Assembly (NCBI GenBank): GCA_012845835.1
Contig: JABAKD010000030.1
Span: 13,185,580-13,249,579 of the forward strand
Source: Undaria pinnatifida
Taxonomy: Eukaryota; Sar; Phaeophyceae; Laminariales; Alariaceae
Direction of reading: 5' to 3'
Length of the DNA stretch: 64,000 bases
Shown: in pieces, positions 52,801-64,000 of the stretch
How positions within the stretch are numbered: position 1 is the stretch's first letter
How the letters are laid out: each line of letters opens with the position of its first letter
Program-made: the position numbers and the translations under genes
Notes under the pieces: generated by a model
Seen by the model: the letters and a program-made list of their open reading frames with translations, nothing else
The model's database searches: none
Told to the model about the DNA's origin: nothing

Positions 52801-53037
52801 TCCTTCGCCTCGCCTCCAAACAAAAAAGCTATGTTCTTCAAAGAAAAAAGAAGGACCCAATGGTATGATATGTACCTGGTACCTGTAGACTAGCCTATGC
52901 ACGAAATGTACAGCAGTATACATAGTTCGAAGAATGCGTTCTTCGAAGCTCAAACCAAGTAAACATACTCGTAGATAAAAATGTGTTCTTCAAAACTTGA
53001 AAAAATTGGGAACAAAAAAACATACATTCTTCGAAGT
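46897..53037. other. 6-kb gene-poor stretch with decayed repeats
   Basis: No ORF with domain character and no chain of phase-matched exons found on either strand. Visible content: a degenerate 100-150-bp repeat in three steps at about 48540-48620, 48718-48790 and 48838-48910 (TGCA..AAAGCT..CAGCA, TCTTGAACATGTTC words); a local duplication linking 50226-50330 and 50620-50680 (AAAAAGTGGT..ACCTC, TAGCACG.GTCA); CTCTCGCACTTCTA at 49448 and 50784; A-rich CAACAACCAAACGCCTAA repeats at 51735-51830; and GATTCGG words at 51912-51970. A 44-codon minus ORF at 51158-51292 with one hydrophobic helix is too weak to call. Confidence 0.5.
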
Positions 53038-56000
53038 TCAAAAAGGGAATAACCAACAAACGATCGCGCATCCTGCTAGCCAGAAGAGAAGCGACAAAGG
53101 CGCGCCGAGTTTGGCGTAGTCGAAAAAATTGTATCCTCCCGGAGCCCAGACGAGTGTGTTCGTGGGGGTCCCGATGGGGGTCAAGAAGGGGGAGGAAGCG
53201 GCAACCAAAACCGCCATGGCAAAGGGTTTATAGTTCACCTACAGCAGGCGGTTTAAAAGGGGGGGGGGGGGGGGGGGGGGGCGTCCTCATTTAATGCATG
53301 GCCGTAGGGGGAGGTGGGGTGGGGGGTTAGATCTTCGTGCGGTGGCGACCAAAACCACCACGATGAAGCGTTTATTGTGTGATTACAGGAGGCGGTTCAA
53401 GAGCGGGGGGGCGGGGGGGGGTCCCATGCGAGGTTAGGTCTTGGTGCCTATACAGGAGCGGGGTGATCGTGGTGACAACCTAAATGCAGGAGGCGGGATG
53501 GTGCCCCGGGGAGGCGAACAACGAAATACATATTTCGGAAAGACGATGCAAGAAACACTGGTATTTGTGCAGTTTTCCAACAACCACAAATCGCCCTCGT
53601 TTCTCCAAGTTTTCGGCCGATCAATTCTAAACGGAGAGATTGATATAGTGGTCCCCACGTCCTCACCTCCATCTCCTTTGCCATGCTGAGTGCGACCGGA
53701 ATATTCAACGCTGCGGCAGCGTTGTTTGAGATAAGCTCCGTGCAGAGCTGAACAGAGGAATAACGCCGAGTTTCGAGCATCGGGGATCGGGGGTGGGTAA
53801 CTCTAACCACTTCAAATCTGAAACCACTCTTCGAGGACACACTAATTGGAATTAGAATCAGAGTAGCATGATTTTTGCAGCAGTAAGAGGGGTAAAAAAC
53901 GCAGACACCTTGTAGGGGTCCAACGACTTCCACCGTTTCGATCTCTCACCATGGTGAACCCGAAGAGTACGTACACGCTGGCGGGTGCGCCCATGCCCGA
54001 CTTCCGAATGGCGACGGCGGCGTACTCCGCGAGGCCGCTGTTGGACACGGCCTTGCTAAACCCTAGGGCAGACCCGATCAGAACCAGCAGCCCCCAGTTC
54101 ACGCGTCCCACCGCCCGTCGCGCGTCCACCCATCCACCGAGGATAATGACAGCGCATGCCGCGAATACTGCGCGGATCTGAGACGGTCCGATAGTGTGCA
54201 ACCGGGGGGAGGGGATCGGGGCGTATATTAACGGGCGAGATTAGGCCGGGGGGAAGAGGGGGGAGTGCGTCTTTTTCTTGTCCAAAAAAATGAGCGATCT
54301 ATCGACCAGATGTGATAATAGATGTTTGCTAGTCGAAACAATCAATCAATCAATCAATCATTCAATCAATTAACTGATCAAGGGCGATATTTGATATTTG
54401 TTTGAAAAAAAAAGTCGATGTATTGATCGATCGAAGGGGAGAACAGCTCCGCGGTAGTTTGCTATTGAGAAAATTATTGCCCCATGACAGAATCCTGGCG
54501 ACGAACGAGCGGTGTGTAGCTTGGGCGGGGGTGGGTCCGGGGGTCAAAAGCGTAACCGTTGGCTGGCAACACCCCGTATATCAGCCGCACACGTGCCCCA
54601 ACCATCCGAGGGAGCACATGGAACCCTCTAGCAGACCCGCAACAATATGGGCCTTTCCCCCCCACAGCGACGCCACTCGAAGCTCGGCTTCACCTATTAT
54701 TCCCTCTAACAGACCACAAGAGTGTTGCTGTGATAGACATTGCACTTTTGAGCGCAAAAAAAAACTCACACGCGGAGGCTGCTCAACTCACGGGCTACCT
54801 GGCATTGAACACCTCCGGATTCGATGCATATTTTTACACACTGACGGGAGGCTGGTCAACTCAGGAGCTACCTGGTACCGAACAACTTTGGATTCCACGT
54901 GTGTTTTATAATATTATTCGAAAAGTACCTGGACTAGTCCATTGGGACTGTGTATTATTGGGCATATCTTACCATCTCTTTTTAAAGTCGGTTATTGGGT
55001 GAGTGGCTGTGTGAGGCGCGTAAACCTCATTCAAGTGAGGAGTTCCATACTTGCTGTGGCGTTGTGGCGCTAACCCTACCGTAGTCTGCGTCCACCTTCT
55101 TCCCCCCTCTCTCACCATGTCGACACCCACCGCCAGCACCCACGCCAGCATGGCCGCGAAAATCAGCAGCGGGCAGTAGTGAAACCACCCGGTGGGTTCA
55201 GGCAGGCGACCCACCCTCCCCTCGCGCAAAAACTCCCGCTTTGATGATGCCTCCTCCAAAAATCCTTCCGGTGCGAGAACCACCACCACGTCCCCTGATG
55301 CTAATGCTTCACCCTTTCGTCGCCGAGTCACAGCCTTTTCCTCCTCGGACGGTCCCGCTTCCGGTTCCACGAACGGGCTGTCGCCGCCCGTTAGCGCCGG
55401 CGACGCGAGCGCCGGTGAAACTGACGCCATCGACGTGGAGGACGTTACCGCGGAAAATCGAAGAGGGCTTCTAACGGACGTGGGCGAACCGTTCCGGGAT
55501 GTCACGAACGCGTCGTCAACCCCTTTGAGCCCGGAAGTGGCGGTGGCGGCAGGGTCGGCGTTGGCCGTAGCTTTGTAACCAGTTCGGCCTATTCCAACGT
55601 TTGGGCTGTTAAAATCAACCCCGCTGCCGCTGTCGATGCAATGTCTGCCGTCACCATCACCCCCGCCGCCGCTACTATCGCAGCCTCCGCTGCTGCTTTC
55701 GCTACTGCCATCATACCCGGCGCTTCCTTTCAAGCGGAAGGCGACGATGACGCACCCGTACATCGCGGCGAAGTAGGCATTGTCGAGCCGCGCGGTCCGG
55801 CCGAGGAAATTATGGCTCGACCGCGACAGAACCAGCTCCAGCAAAACCGTCCCGTGCCGCGGCAGCTTAGCCGCACTCACACCGAGCACCTTGAGTCCTC
55901 CCCCGCGCCGACTGACCGCGGAGCCTATCGCGCGGACCATCGTCTCTCGATCACAGCTAAGCACCAACACGTCCCCCGATCGCACATAATCTTTAGGAGA

Positions 56001-59000
56001 TACGTCACAGATATCTTCAAAGCCGATGACCCCTCCGGAAAAATTGAGCGCGGCACCACCGCTGCCGGCAAGGCTTGCCCCCTCTGTAGCGGGAGCTCCA
56101 ACCCCATCCGCCACCGCTGCGTCGGCGACGCGACCTGTATGCTTCGTGGGCATCTCGATGCACGCCTCCTCAGTCTCTTCAAACACCGGGGACTGCTCCC
56201 GGCTGTCCCCATCCTCCAACCGCTGATACCACAGGGGGCGTCTTCTTAAGGCGACGAGACCGACACCACCGCCACCCCCGATTGCTGGACGCCCCGCAAG
56301 TGCCGCCACGCCTGTCCCTATTCGGCAGGCCCAGCTCAACCCATTCGAATCCTCATCCCCTTCGTCGCTGAGTCTGTTGGCGGCGACGCTATCGCCGTCG
56401 CCGCTGCTGTCTAAGCCGCCAGGATCGGAGTGTCCCATCGGTGTAAGCGGCTTCCCCCCCTGAGGAGTCACCCCCCGGGGATGGCAACGTCGACGCACCT
56501 TGACGAGCGTGTTCATCGGGAGACCGAGCGTCGCCAGCACCAGCGCGAATGGCTGGCCGATGAGCTCGAATTTTTCGCTGACTTCCACCTAAGTGGGTGA
56601 CAGCGGAAGGAGGTAGTGAGTCGCGCGGGGAGCGAGGGGGTTGGCGACGTAAGACGTGAGGGAGTCGCTTGCTGCAATCGGCATCTAGCGATTCTTCTCT
56701 TGCAGACAAACAGGTGGAAATTGTTCTGCTGGTTGACGTTACACCGGCGGCTGGTATAATGTTTCTACATGAAAAAATGAAAAAAATGTCACGGGTGACA
56801 AGTGACTGTTACTCGTTCAAGCTGCCCCCCGCCCCCTTGCCCCACCTGACCCCCCCCCCCCCCCACTCTTCTCCCCCCCGCCAACACACCATGACCAACT
56901 GTGTGTTCAGCATTACCGTGAGGGTTGCTATCGCGAGGTGCATCAGTCACAACTGCGGCATGAAATAAAAAAACTTCAGAGCAAGCTTCAGGAAACCCAA
57001 CGCACCTCCGTTGACACATTTTCCGAGCGATCCTGCCTAACGCGTGCCTCAGCAGCAGCACCACCACCACCACCACCGCCACGACCACAAACGCCGCTCT
57101 CCGGCGCCAGCAGCCGCGGCGCAGCGACGACAAGGTAGCCAACGCCAACAGCAACCAGCGGCAGCCCAACCCAGCTAGGCTCGAGCAACCGAAAAGGGGC
57201 AACGGCTTCATCGCTCTTGCCTGCCTCGTAGAGCAACCCCTGTATCACCAGGTTCGTACCGCCTCCGACGGTGGTCAACATCCCACCAAAAGCGCACGCG
57301 AACGAAAGTGGCATCAAGAAAATGGCGGGATCGAAGCCGCGCGTGCGGGCCCAATCCCGTGTCACCGGGATTAGCAGCGCCACCACCGGCGTGTTGCTGA
57401 CGAACGCTGACGCGGCAACGGCGCCTAGCATGAGCCTAAGGAACCCGGAGGTGAAGGTGGTTTCGAGGCCTAGGAATCTGCTGGCAGCTTTTTCGGCGAG
57501 GCCGGAGTTTTCAATTGCAGCGACAGCGATGAAGAGACCGCCGACGACGAGCATGCTGGGGTTGTTGAAACCCGAAAGGGCCTCCGCGTCCGAGAGTATG
57601 CCCACGTTCCAGACCAGCAGCAGAGACAAGAAGACCTGGGGTTGTTCAATTCATGGCATGCGATTAGATACAAAATCTATACCTGGTACAGCAGAAGAGT
57701 ACTAGGTATTCGGTTGCATTCATGTTAACCCTTTCATTACTATCGTGTGGTTTGTCCGTTGCAATCACAAAGGGGCTGGCATCATGGAGGAACTTGCCAA
57801 ATAGCGTTGGTGCCGGCCTGTGTACATACTATCAGCTTGATGGGATGGCTTGAAGGGGTGGCATGGGGTGGCGTCCGGGCTACATGAGGTAGGCCGTTCA
57901 CTTCCTCTAGTTCTGAGAAACTTCTAAAGTCGCCGTAAACTCATCACGAACTACACAGGCGACATGTTACGTATAAGGCGCCTGGTATAAACATGATATT
58001 CGTAAAGGATACCAGGTATTCGGATATCGGACACCGGTAGGTTCGTGTGACAGATCCAGGGCAGGAGGGGCAGGTCCACCTGATGCTGTTCTCGTAGGCA
58101 AGCCCATGAAACAAGCGAGACAAACGCTACCCCCAGGGAAGGTGCCACACAGCACATTACTCGTGGGTGGTCAGTGGCGGAATCTCATGGCTTCCTAATC
58201 GAAAATCGTATTTGACCGGCCCACGTGGGTGTACGGCTACCGGCACACCGAAGCACCGAAACCGATCACTCGGGCAACTTTGGTCGAAAACCGGCACCAG
58301 TACATCCAGTAGATCGCCACCTCGTACCGGAACGTATTATTGTACCAGGTACCTACTGGGATAATATCATACGATGCTCATACCATGCTACACCGGGCTT
58401 TGGCCGTAAGAAATTGACGCTCGTTTTCTCACGACAACTAAGAAAATGAATGGAAGAAACGATGCTCAAGGTCGGGTGTGATACTGAAAATCCCATGTCG
58501 TAGCCAACAGTACAGGTAGCTTGTGCTCAATATGATGTCATAGTGCTCAATGGTGGCAAAAAAATAAGAAATTGAGCCTGGACGCCAAATTGATATTTTA
58601 GCGGGCGCCATCTGTACTGCTGCTGCCGCTGCTGCTGCTGTAGGCTGCAACAAGGGACGAGGGACAGCGTCCTCATACCTGGCTCTGTTGAGTAATGCTC
58701 CTGGCTACATATTGTACCCGGTATGTTAGCCAGGTATTAATAGTAGTATCCCGGTTGGATCTTTCTTGGTGGACCGTTGCCCGACAACCGCCCACGAGGG
58801 CCGGGGTTCCTCGTTGAGGCTCACCACCACTCTCTCGCTCTACTCCACCTTTTGGCCCTCTTCGCCAAATATCTAACCAAGGAAAAGCTCGGCTATGCGG
58901 GCGTCCACGCTTGCTCCGCTCACTATATAGGAGTTACCTGGTACCAGGTATGATATACCTTTCTATTTTACGGCCTCCTCCCCACTCCACACCAGGTACA

Positions 59001-59304
59001 AGTTTTAAAGGTCGATACGATATGGTGCTGGAATATCAAAGACGATTGCCCCGCATCGAAATCCAGCCACGTACCCTTGGAACATGGCACTGGTTTGGCT
59101 GCCGCGGACGTTCCCACCATCAAGAAGCACGCCTAGAGAAGTCACGATGTAATTACACGCTACCAATAGAAGTGTATGGATTCGCTACCGTCACATGGTC
59201 CTACAGCTCACCACCACTTCAGCGCTGTACCATGCCCGAGACAGAGCGAAGAACATGCCGGCCATCACCAGCGTGACGAATACAGCTTCAAATATTGACG
59301 CCAT
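53038..59304 (-). CDS. SLC13/SAC1-type anion transporter with RCK_C domains
   Basis: Minus-strand exons: 59304-59212, 57635-57006, 56588-55116, 54177-53950, 53747-53667, 53238-53038; all GT-AG, all phase 0, 901 residues. Multi-span membrane protein of the divalent-anion/Na+ symporter family. The two half-signatures are present: SNTPVVALLIPV (about 111-122) with TTVGGGTN (about 152-159), and TPIGTPTNTLVWAPGGYNFF (about 854-873) preceded by SNNAAAALNIPVA. Between the membrane halves lies a 490-residue exon with two RCK_C (TrkA-C)-like segments (GDVLVLSCDRETM.. near 426 and GDVVVVLAPEGFLEE near 680), as in algal SAC1/SLT sulfate transporters, separated by Gly/Ser-rich linkers. Sulfate is the likeliest substrate by family. 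The first exon (ATG 59304) supplies the first membrane helix. Intron 5 carries a G-run (C-run on the coding strand) before its acceptor. Confidence 0.9.
53257..53425. repeat. G-runs in transporter intron 5
   Basis: A G homopolymer of more than 20 at about 53259-53281, and GCGGTTCAAGAGCGGGGGGG near 53392, which repeats the GCGGTTTAAAAGGGGGGG context at 53248. On the coding strand this is a C-rich pyrimidine tract just upstream of the last acceptor. Confidence 0.6.
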
Positions 59305-60301
59305 CGTGGGGTATGACTGAGACTTGACAGCCCCTCCTCAGGCCACTACTACAGCACACAAGCTATGTGCGGTTGTTTCAGCGCTCCATGCCAGTGCTTC
59401 CCCTCTGTGGGGCTCGGTTGTCTCGAGTGGTGTGGGTCAGGGGTGGGTCCATAACGCTCGCGTGCGTTTACGCAGTTTCCCTAACCCCACCTACACAAGC
59501 CATGGGTAAAGTTAATGGAAACCTCTGTTTTGATCTGTTATCTTTTGGTTTGAAGGTACACTTCTGCGGTGAATTCTCGCTAGCTGGACCATGACTACCT
59601 CGGCGTTGCAAGAACGGAGGAAGCGCCTCGTGAACAGAGTTGGCCGCCATCTCCCGTGCAATACCATGCATGTGGTGTCCGACTTTGCCAAGGTGGCTGC
59701 TAAGGCGAGTGGGGACGAACAAGCCAATGTAAAAAATTACCAAAAGAACAGACAGGTGAAATGATACCCAGTACTCATTACAAACAAGACTTGATCCAAA
59801 TATTGAAGCAACCCCACCCCCCACCCGGCACTGCCGCAGCACGACTTGATCCATCGAAGTCCTCCATCGTTGTACTCGTAGCGCTTCGACCCCCCTGCCA
59901 CCCGAGGGCTTCCGTGGGTCTCGATAATCGCAGCTGAGCTGTTTGCCGCTTCTACTGCTTGGAAACGGGCGGTAAAGCTTCCAGCGAAATGATATTCGTA
60001 CCAGTACCCTCACACTGAGGAAGGGAGAGATCTCCAAGTCTAGACTAAACAGACAACATCGTACACTCACAGATAGACCTCCCAGAGGCAGGTGCACCGA
60101 GCGCCGAGCGCGAAGTTTACACCCGCAGAGAGAGGGTCGTGTATTCCTCCATGTTGCTGCATTGTTGCAGTGCTGCAGTGCGCAACTAGTAGCTGTTGCG
60201 TTGCGGCTGCTGTAGAGAGTAGAGAGCTGTTTCAGGAGGCCATGCCTTCGTCGAGACCCGACCCGGGGTCCATTCATCTAGACTGCATCTTGTCCTATCA
60301 G

Positions 60302-60385
<84 letters not shown>

Positions 60386-61287
60386 TTCTCCAATTAACTC
60401 GCATAAAGTCCGTGGTCACAGGACAGGCTCCGTTCACTCTGGGGCTGAGGAATATCCCAGGGAAAAACACAAGCAAACCAAAAGTGGTACATCATATATC
60501 ATACGACTACTAATAGCTGAAGCAATTAATGCATCCGCCAAAATATGTAAACAAATGAAATCGGAAGTCAGTCTACGTACGTGTTAGGCCCATACTGATA
60601 CATACCTAGTACGTCTCAAGGCTCACATCTGAAAACCGACTATCATACTCGTATACCGCATGCCACCCAGGGAACCCAACCAATGTACAAATCCGAGGAG
60701 AAGAAAGAAAAAAGGAACTACCAGGTAGTTAATTAGAACAAAGAATTAAAAAGTAGAAAATGAGCTTAAGGAAAAAAATAATACGTACGTAGACTCGCCA
60801 GCAGGGGAGTGTAGCGAGGTAAGGCCAGCTACACATCGCTACGAAAATACGCCAACACGAAAATTCGCGTCCGGCTGCGCCAGCTAGAACGGAATAAGGC
60901 TACCACGTACGTATTACACGTACAGTAGTACCTATCACTACGCACACATATGACAGACTCAATCAAGTCAATTGGAACAGAAAGAAAAGCAAAGAAAACA
61001 GATAAATAAAACAAAAGGAAAGATGAGGAAGCAAGGAAAGGAAAGGAAGTAATACCATACCAATCCTAACCCTAACCCTAGGAACTATCTAAAGACGGCA
61101 TTGGGCACATGGAAGTATCAAGTGCATCGCAGACACTGGGGGGCACCAGCTTCTTGCGGCCATTGGGAAACTCACAAACGTCAAGACGATGATGGCCAGA
61201 CCCAAGTTTCCAAATTTTAATCTGTTCGGCAGGACGCTCCCCCTCCGCCTCCCCCCCGCCGCTTAGAGATGCCGATGGTGGGTGGCG
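59305..61287. other. Intergenic, no gene seen
   Basis: Upstream flank of the transporter and 3' flank of the LINE. A 269-codon minus ORF at 59468-60277 lacks domain character and is probably chance. It contains a (GTT)n tract and, at about 61064-61080, CCTAACCCTAACCCTA, two and a half telomere-like units. Otherwise I see nothing. Confidence 0.45.
60301..60384 (+). repeat. (GTT)n microsatellite, about 28 units
   Basis: A perfect GTT run of about 83 bp, opening poly-Leu/poly-Thr pseudo-frames on the two strands. Confidence 0.97.
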
Positions 61288-64000
61288 CTACCGCGGCCTT
61301 CGCGTGTCGCTATGGAGCTCTACAGCTCTACGCGTCGTGCCATTTCCGCATGAATGACTCTGCCCCCTCCTCGACCCGTCGAAACCATCTGCCGGCCTTC
61401 TGTGCAGCCTTTTGCCGCCCTTCGAATTTATTTCCAAAGGCTGACAATTCCTCCTCCAGACGCACCATCCAGCCCTTATCTTGCCTTCTTGAGTAGCCCT
61501 TACCCCCAAGAAGCTCCCCAAACATCACCCTCTGTGGCAGACGCTCCTCCCTCATACCTGCTACGAATCCCGCGAACAATATCGTCCTTTCCCGCACTGT
61601 CGCCTCTATGCTCTCGGAAGCTCTCTTGGCAAGCGCGTTGGCGTACGAGAGGGTGTGGTCGTCCCGCTTCCGTTTCCGCCATCCGGGGCATCGAAGGAGC
61701 ATGGAGTGGTGAACCTGTCGTAGCCTGTCGTAGCCATGCTTGTTCGGGCTCCACGTCATGCAATCTGAGTAGTCTCTCGATCATCTCGGCTTTCAGCAAC
61801 CGCACCTTCAACCGTAAGCGCACACCTGGCTGATCATAGATTTCCATCTTTTACCGCTGTAAGCACGCCCAGGTCCTCTGAATACGCCGCGTTATTTCGA
61901 TGCAGAGTTCTCTGTCTGCGGTGATAGCCCCGCCCAAGTACACAAACTCGATCGTTTGTTTGTATACTTGGCCGGCTGCATTGATGGTGAACGACACCCC
62001 CCCCCCCCTTGTCTGCAGACACATGATCTCCGTTTTGGCCTCGGAAACCGCAACCCGAACGCGGAGAACGTAGTGACGATTATCGCCATTATTCTTTCCA
62101 GCCCTTCTAGTGATCACGATACGATGCCCGCATCTTCAGCGTACAGCATACCCCACAACCTCTGCACCTCGTCCTCCTTCCTCCCCCGGCCGTCGGCTGT
62201 GCCTGTGCGTGATGTGCCCTTCTTCTCCCCTTTCTCCTTCTTTCGTTGGAGCTCCACCATGTTGTCCGTGATGGCTGCATCAGAGAGGAAGCGTTTCTCG
62301 GCCACACGCAGTACCGCCGTGAAAAACATGTTGATCAGCGGTGGCACGAGCACACCCCCTTGCCTGAGACCTTGCCCCACGTCGAACTTATCCGGGCACT
62401 CCCCGTCATCCACCCGCACGCAATCGTGCATGTCGTCGTGGAATTGGTGGATGACGGCGAGCATTGTTGGTGGCGCGCCAAAACGAGCAAGGACATCCCA
62501 CATAAGGGTTCGGTCGGCGGAGTCATATGCTTTGGTAAGGTGGATAAAGCACAAGTACAAGGGGGTGTTCTTATTCCGCGCCAGTTCCTGCAGGCGTCGT
62601 GTTACGAACATCGTGTCAACCGTCGAGCGCTGGGGTCTAAATCCACACTGTTCCTCCGGCAAAATGTTCTCGCGTTCGCATTAGTCACTAAGGCGACCCG
62701 CGATGACTTTGGGCTGTACTTTGCCGGCGTGACCCTCGAGGGAGATGCCACGATAGTTGCCACACTCGGTCCGATATTTTTCTTCTTTTACAGCACCTTG
62801 ATCGATGCATCTTTCCATTGTTGCGGCACGCCACCTCCCCTTCACACAGCGACGATGATCTCGTGGAACTTTCCGAGCGTTTCCAATTCTCCTTCGTCGG
62901 CCAAGACCTTCAGGAGCTCGGCCGGGAGGTCATCGGGCCCTACCGCCTTCCGGTTCGCCAGCGCATGGATCGCCTCCTCTACTTCGTACCTAGACGGAAC
63001 ATTGTCCAATGGCCTTCACGGGGACCACTCCTTAAGCTCGCCGACAATGCTCGGATCAAGGTCGGCGACTTGGTGTTAAGCCATTTGTGAAACCACCTCA
63101 CCCACCTCTCCCGGATGAGGGCATTTTCCCGCAGCAATCGACCTTCCTCGCCCTTGATGTACTGCGAGTAAACGTCCTCTTCCCTTCCACATCCATCCCC
63201 TTGAGGTGTTTGTAGAAGCCGGACTGACCACCTTCTCGGATACGCCCTTCGAGGTGACTGATGTATCTTATTCTTCGAAGAACCTCTGCACAGCTTCCGC
63301 CCGCGTGCGTTTCAGCTGTTTGCTGGTCGCCTTCAAGGCTCGCCGTAGACCACAATAATTTGGAGCAGAACGAAACCGTTTTCTCGCGTCTTCTGTATCC
63401 TGTCATCGTGCATCCAACTCCGCTTTCGTCTCCTCAGTCGCACACCAACCCCTCAGTACTTGCTTGAGCCGAATAGGGGGCGCTATGTCGGCCGCATTCG
63501 ACAATAGTCTCGGTTAGAACTGAGGTCATGCATCAACGCTGCCGGTATTAGTACTGGGTATCGTTGCGACAAGCTTGGCGGCTATCGCTTCTTTGAGATT
63601 CAAACGGAGATCCGGGTCCGCCATTTACTCTGGTAGGTCACAATAGCCCGCCGGTTCTTGATGATTCTCTTTGGGCGATTTAATGCGATGCGACCCAAGA
63701 GGCGAGTATATCTGAAGACGGGTTCTGATCCGGCTCAGCGTTTTCCTTGGGTGGGGCCCGCACAGTGGCATTACGTACCAGTTGTCTATCCGCTTGCCGT
63801 GTCAGTATGTAATCCAATCTGTATCGGGCCTTACCTCGATTTGGGCTCTGAAACATGTACAATATACCACGAGCGGATGTGGCATAGTACGTGTTGAGGA
63901 GGGTGAGTTTGTTGTCTGCTGCGTGAAGCAGTAGTCGCTTTCCGTTATCGCTCAGTTCATCACGCCCATACGCACCCATTACCTTACGGTCGGTCCATCC
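61288..64000 (-). pseudogene. Decayed APE-type LINE, truncated by window edge
   Basis: Read on the minus strand from the window end. 63979-63680 encodes the end of an APE-like endonuclease (NGKRLLLHAADNKLTLLNT, YRLDYIL). 63406-63060 holds a linker (FYKHLKGMDVEGKRTF, then after a frameshift YIKGEEGRLLREN and WFHKWLNTKSPTL). 62662-62114 holds the reverse transcriptase ([44 protein letters not shown]). 62117-61851 holds the thumb (VSEAKTEIMCL, FVYLGGAIT), and 61850-61288 a C-terminal tail in overlapping frames. It is inactive: several frameshifts, the motif-A catalytic Asp is replaced (FIHLTKAYD), and YADD has become YAED. The 5' part lies outside the window. It is unrelated in endonuclease type to the 12-kb element. 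Confidence 0.85.

Noticed and set aside
59468-60277. 269-codon minus-strand ORF upstream of the transporter
   Set aside because: No domain or compositional sign of coding, and no fit with the first transporter exon, whose ATG and helix lie at 59304-59212.
61064-61080. Telomere-like CCCTAA repeats
   Set aside because: Only about two and a half units, inside ordinary sequence; too short to call an interstitial telomere.

Overview
The window looks like nuclear DNA of a stramenopile alga, most likely a brown alga (Ectocarpus-like). Three observations point that way. A ferredoxin-NADP reductase gene starts with a signal peptide ending in an ASAFVVP-type motif, the hallmark of import into a red-lineage secondary plastid. 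Host genes are split by many long introns with GTGNGT donors. An axonemal (flagellar) protein gene is present. The species call is inference; no database search was possible.

Layout. 1-3029: a gene-free stretch of nested repeats with a 413-bp TRIM-like miniature LTR element (1370-1782), a hairpin-rich poly(A)-tailed retroposon (about 2085-2513) and a degenerate tRNA-like sequence (2535-2610). 3030-15041: a 12-kb non-LTR retrotransposon (+) whose ends are defined because it splits a dispersed repeat (called R1 here) and leaves a 7-bp target duplication. It has an Arg/Gly/Pro-rich ORF1, then a giant ORF2 with RING-H2/zinc modules (two in an exact 280-residue tandem duplication), a reverse transcriptase, a CCHC finger and a PD-(D/E)XK-like endonuclease region. 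17164-34240: a 19-exon gene (+) for an EFHC1/Rib72-type protein (three DM10 domains plus EF-hand), its introns loaded with repeats. 35163-39224: a phase-consistent unrecognised gene (-). 40142-40699: a possible single-pass membrane protein (-), head to head with 40857-46896, the five-exon plastid ferredoxin-NADP reductase (+). 46897-53037: repeat-rich with no gene seen. 53038-59304: a six-exon SLC13/SAC1-type anion transporter with RCK_C-like regulatory sequence (-). 59305-61287: no gene, a (GTT)n tract. 61288 to the window end: a decayed APE-type LINE (-) running off the edge.

The host genes do not form a pathway. FNR makes NADPH at the end of photosynthetic electron transport, the EFHC protein belongs to flagellar doublet microtubules (brown algal zoids are flagellate), and the SLC13 protein probably moves sulfate or a similar anion. 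All exon models were built by hand from GT-AG (once GC-AG) junctions, reading-frame continuity and family motifs. Every junction in the three recognised genes keeps frame, giving ORFs of 1090, 384 and 901 residues.

The most novel items are the RING-H2-bearing retrotransposon with its 13-bp perfect hairpin just before the first ATG and its +1 ORF overlap, and the chain of stem-loops at 2180-2411 that looks like a structured RNA spread by retroposition.
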